From an uncultured Eubacteriales bacterium (lineage in GTDB: Bacteria > Bacillota_I > Bacilli_A > RF39 > UBA660): DNA of 7,098 nucleotides. A program made the translations under genes and the position numbers. The stretch covers positions 1-7,098 of the forward strand of contig OMQW01000057.1 of the NCBI GenBank assembly GCA_900313345.1, read 5' to 3'. Positions 4,795 to 7,098 of this stretch are shown here, piece after piece. The first letter of the stretch is position 1. The number at the start of each line of letters is the position of its first letter. The notes beneath the pieces were generated by a model, which saw nothing but the letters and a program-made list of their open reading frames with translations, did no database searches and was not told the DNA's origin.

Positions 4795-6018
4795 ATGTAT
4801 ACTCCTTTAGCAAAAAAAATGGAACCTACTACTTTAAAAGAAGTATTAGGACAAGAAAACTTAACAGGAAATGGTAAAGTATTAAATAATGTAATAAAAA
4901 ATAAACATCCTTTTTCATTTATAATGCATGGAATGCCAGGTACAGGAAAAACATCTATTGCAATAGCATTATCAAACGATCTAGGTTTAAATTATCGCAT
5001 GCTTAATGCAACAGAAAGTAATAAGCAGGACTTAATAACAGTAAAAGAAGAAGCTAAAATATATGATGGAATAATACTAATTATTGATGAAATACATAGA
5101 TTAAACAAAGATAAGCAAGATATATTATTGCCAATGATTGAAAGTGGTTTAGTTGTATTAATAGGAATGACCACAGAAAACCCATATCATGCAATAAATC
5201 CAGCAATTAGAAGTAGATGTCAAATATTCGAAATAAATACTTTAGAAGAAAAAGATATAGTAAAAGGATTAAAAAGAGCTTGTAAAAAAGTATTAACTGA
5301 CATAAAAATAAATGATAAAACATTAAAATTAATAGCAAAAACATGTGGAACTGATTTAAGAAATGCATATAATTTATTAGAAATAGCATATATGCAAAAA
5401 GAAAATCATGAAGTAAATGAAGAAATAGTTAAAAGTATAAATGATAAACCCGTATTCTTTTCAGATAAAAATGGAGATGGCCATTATAATGTAATGAGTG
5501 GTCTTCAAAAATCAATTAGAGGAAGTGACGTTCAAGCATCTATTCATTATTTAGCAAGACTTCTTTCTGAAGGTGATTTAAAAACAATTGAAAGAAGATT
5601 ATCAGTTATTGCTTATGAAGACATAGGTCTAGCTAATCCAAACATTGGTCCAAGACTTGATGCAGCAATAAATGCAGCAGAACGTGTAGGACTTCCAGAA
5701 GCAGCTATACCATTAAGTGAAATAGTAATAGAAATGGCACTATCACCAAAAAGTAACACAGCTCATAATGCCATATTAATGGCCATGGAAGATATTAAAA
5801 GCGGAAATGTTGGAGAAGTTCCAAAACATATAATAAATGGTTCTCCTTTATATAAATATCCCCATGATTATCCAAATAGTTATGTAGTACAAGAATATTT
5901 ACCAGAAAAGATAAAAGATAAAAAATATTATATACCAAAATCAAATGGATATGAAAAGCAAATAAAAGATATATACTTAAAGATAGAAGAATTAAAAAAA
6001 GAGCATAAATTGAAGTGA
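4795..6018 (+). CDS. rarA: Replication-associated recombination protein RarA (MgsA), AAA+ ATPase
   Basis: RarA is a clamp-loader-like AAA+ ATPase acting at stalled or gapped replication forks. Of 407 residues from ATG 4795, residues 1-35 carry the family opening (PLAKKMEPTTLKEVLGQENL); Walker A is GMPGTGKT (46-53), Walker B IILIIDEIH (93-101), sensor 1 GMTTENP (124-130), and the arginine-finger block NPAIRSRC (135-142). The lid DLRNAYNLLEIA follows, then the C-terminal tetramerisation domain (GDGHYNVMSGLQKSIRGSD, then IAYEDIGLANP). In-frame TTG 4783 and GTG 4786 were rejected: GGTGA (4785-4789) is the ribosome site and would be inside the gene. It is single, divergent from xerD and convergent with holA, with a TGA-TAA double stop. 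RarA often sits near mnmA and alaS in Bacilli, so the neighbourhood is a reshuffled version of a known one. Confidence 0.96.
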   Translation: MYTPLAKKMEPTTLKEVLGQENLTGNGKVLNNVIKNKHPFSFIMHGMPGTGKTSIAIALSNDLGLNYRMLNATESNKQDLITVKEEAKIYDGIILIIDEIHRLNKDKQDILLPMIESGLVVLIGMTTENPYHAINPAIRSRCQIFEINTLEEKDIVKGLKRACKKVLTDIKINDKTLKLIAKTCGTDLRNAYNLLEIAYMQKENHEVNEEIVKSINDKPVFFSDKNGDGHYNVMSGLQKSIRGSDVQASIHYLARLLSEGDLKTIERRLSVIAYEDIGLANPNIGPRLDAAINAAERVGLPEAAIPLSEIVIEMALSPKSNTAHNAILMAMEDIKSGNVGEVPKHIINGSPLYKYPHDYPNSYVVQEYLPEKIKDKKYYIPKSNGYEKQIKDIYLKIEELKKEHKLK

Positions 6019-6037
6019 TAAAATAAATGCTCTTTTT
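5994..6037. terminator. Bidirectional terminator between rarA and holA
   Basis: AAAAAGAGCAT (5996-6006) pairs with ATGCTCTTTTT (6027-6037): 11 bp around a 20-nt loop containing the rarA stop. The A-run 5994-6000 gives a seven-U tract on the minus strand. The right arm overlaps the holA stop (6036-6038). The loop is large, so it is weaker than the 2584-2614 terminator. Confidence 0.65.
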
Positions 6038-6953
6038 ATATATTTAAAATAAATAATTCTAAAGGATTATCTCCTATATATTCCCCACTCTTAATCTTTA
6101 AATCAAATAAAGCAAACTTCTTTATTAAATTATTAATATCTTGATTATTAACATAAGATAAAAGTTCAATAGTCTTTTTAATTCTAAACTCTTTAAAGCC
6201 TGTTTCTTTAGAAATATTTAATATACTATAACCATTATCTAAATATAAAGAAACAGTCTTAATGGTCCTAAGTTCATTTTCAATTAAACCCATAAGTTTA
6301 ATATCATCAAGCATATAATTTTTTAGTTCGTTATAAACTTTTAAAGCATTATAAGAGTCACCTGATCCAATATACCTAACAAGTTCAAAAGAAAGTTTAG
6401 AAGAATCTCCATATCTTTTAAAACAAATCTTTTCTATATCTTCCTTACTAATAATAGAACCCTTTTCTTTATATTCATAAAGCTTTAAACATTCATTAGT
6501 AATACTATCAATATCTTCTAAAGTATATTTTAAAATTAAATTAATTTCATTAAAAGAAATCTTATAATCTTTAAGCATATCTTTTAAATAAGTAGTAGGA
6601 TCTGTTTCCAAATTAATAAACTTAGAATATTTAGAAACCTCTTTATAAACCTTACTAGTACTAATTAAATTACTATCAGTCATAATAATTAAATTAGTCT
6701 TAATAGGATTTTCTAAATAATTAATAAAATCCTTAAAGTCTTTAGAATTAGCATCCATACTTAACAAATCATCAATAATTACACACTTAGAGTTTGAAAA
6801 TAAAGAATAAGTATTAAGTTCTAATAATATTTTAGATATAGGTGTTTCTAAAAGACTATAATTAGTTATTTCAGCACAATCATAGTCTTTTAAAAGTTCC
6901 TTAACTTTATTTTTAAATAAAATACTAGATTTATACTTAATTAGATAATTCAT
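6036..6953 (-). CDS. holA: DNA polymerase III delta subunit (clamp loader) HolA
   Basis: Delta opens the beta sliding clamp in the clamp-loader complex during replication. The protein has 305 residues, somewhat shorter than the usual ~340. It has the delta layout: an N-terminal nucleotide-binding-like domain without a Walker motif, with LFSNSKCVIIDDL (51-63) as the characteristic strand block; TNLIIMTDS (86-94); a lid with TLEDIDSITNECLKLYEY (144-161) and ISKEDIEKIC (168-177); then a helical collar with SFELVRYIGSGDSYNALKVYNEL (188-210) and the family-typical C-terminus NPLELFILNI. Start ATG 6953 lies inside the 3' end of alaS, and only a weak AAAGTGA precedes it, so translation is probably coupled to alaS. 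It converges on rarA and shares its terminator. The family is low in sequence conservation, but pattern, length and end agree. Confidence 0.9.
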   Translation of the reverse strand: MNYLIKYKSSILFKNKVKELLKDYDCAEITNYSLLETPISKILLELNTYSLFSNSKCVIIDDLLSMDANSKDFKDFINYLENPIKTNLIIMTDSNLISTSKVYKEVSKYSKFINLETDPTTYLKDMLKDYKISFNEINLILKYTLEDIDSITNECLKLYEYKEKGSIISKEDIEKICFKRYGDSSKLSFELVRYIGSGDSYNALKVYNELKNYMLDDIKLMGLIENELRTIKTVSLYLDNGYSILNISKETGFKEFRIKKTIELLSYVNNQDINNLIKKFALFDLKIKSGEYIGDNPLELFILNI

Positions 6954-7098
6954 TTAAATCACTTTCTACTAACTTAATAGCTTCATTTAATTTACTTAAA
7001 TCTCTAGCACCGCCTTCAGCGAACGTATTAGATCCACCTCCACCAGCACCTAAGAATGAACTAAGACTCTTAATTAATAAACCAGCATTAATTTTACC
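6937..7098 (-). CDS. alaS: Alanyl-tRNA synthetase, C-terminal end only
   Basis: A minus-strand frame enters from the right edge and runs 53 residues to TAA (6939-6937). It starts GKINAGLLIKSL and contains a glycine-rich block GAGGGG (17-22) followed by FAEGGARDLSKL (26-37), the hallmark end of the C-Ala/DHHA1 domain of AlaRS, then a short helical tail. AlaRS charges tRNA-Ala; this terminal domain helps hold tRNA and promotes editing cooperation. More than 90% of the gene lies outside the window. Its last 17 nt overlap the start of holA, in a different frame, making a tight alaS-holA unit. A free-standing DHHA1 protein cannot be excluded from this piece alone. Confidence 0.85.
   Translation of the reverse strand, partial: GKINAGLLIKSLSSFLGAGGGGSNTFAEGGARDLSKLNEAIKLVESDLNELSN

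Noticed and set aside
4992..5389. Two minus-strand frames inside rarA
   Set aside because: Shadows opposite the conserved AAA+ domain; no ribosome sites.
6016..6021. Mycoplasma-type code with TGA as Trp
   Set aside because: The rarA TGA is followed at once by TAA so it is uninformative alone, but Trp is TGG elsewhere and no gene has an in-frame TGA.

Overview
The window is a chromosomal segment of a very AT-rich, low-GC Gram-positive bacterium (Bacillota; uncultured gut Bacilli or Mollicutes relatives would fit). The evidence is strongly A/T-biased codon use, GGAGG-type ribosome binding sites, U-tract hairpin terminators and the gene content. Tryptophan is written TGG in mnmA, the HTH gene and deoB, and no gene has an in-frame TGA, so the standard code fits. 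Nothing in the sequence fixes genus or species.

Layout, left to right. (1) The 3' part of mnmA (+), ending in a terminator hairpin that overlaps its stop codon. (2) A short leader with several small dyads and a promoter/operator, followed by an unrecognised 255-residue HTH protein (+) and its terminator. (3) A gene-free, extremely AT-rich stretch, about 1957-2417. It opens with a near-perfect chromosome-dimer-resolution site (dif, 1973-2000) and then holds two degenerate copies of a ~104-bp tandem repeat. (4) A 55-residue hydrophilic protein with a CxxC motif (+), sharing a bidirectional terminator with (5) the leftward pair xerD-deoB. (6) A compact divergent promoter region, then rarA (+). 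(7) A second shared terminator, then the leftward pair alaS (only its 3' end is present)-holA, whose reading frames overlap.

The main result is the dif site. Two 11-bp arms around a 6-bp centre match the Bacillota dif pattern, about 1.8 kb from a complete xerD gene with all catalytic residues. This suggests that the window lies at or very near the replication terminus, with the recombinase and its target almost side by side. The orientation of mnmA and the HTH gene (rightward) and of xerD-deoB and alaS-holA (leftward), all pointing at dif, agrees with two replication forks meeting there; rarA and the small gene are exceptions. A single GAGAAGGG octamer (the B. subtilis SpoIIIE recognition word) also points toward dif. 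RarA, HolA and XerD are all replication or chromosome-maintenance proteins.

A second pattern is promoter architecture. In front of the HTH gene, xerD, rarA and probably the small gene, the -10 hexamer is followed by six bases and then directly by the Shine-Dalgarno sequence. Transcripts would therefore begin at or in the ribosome binding site with only ~10-13 nt of leader. This spacing also helps choose the starts, including a TTG start for xerD that gives exactly 298 residues.
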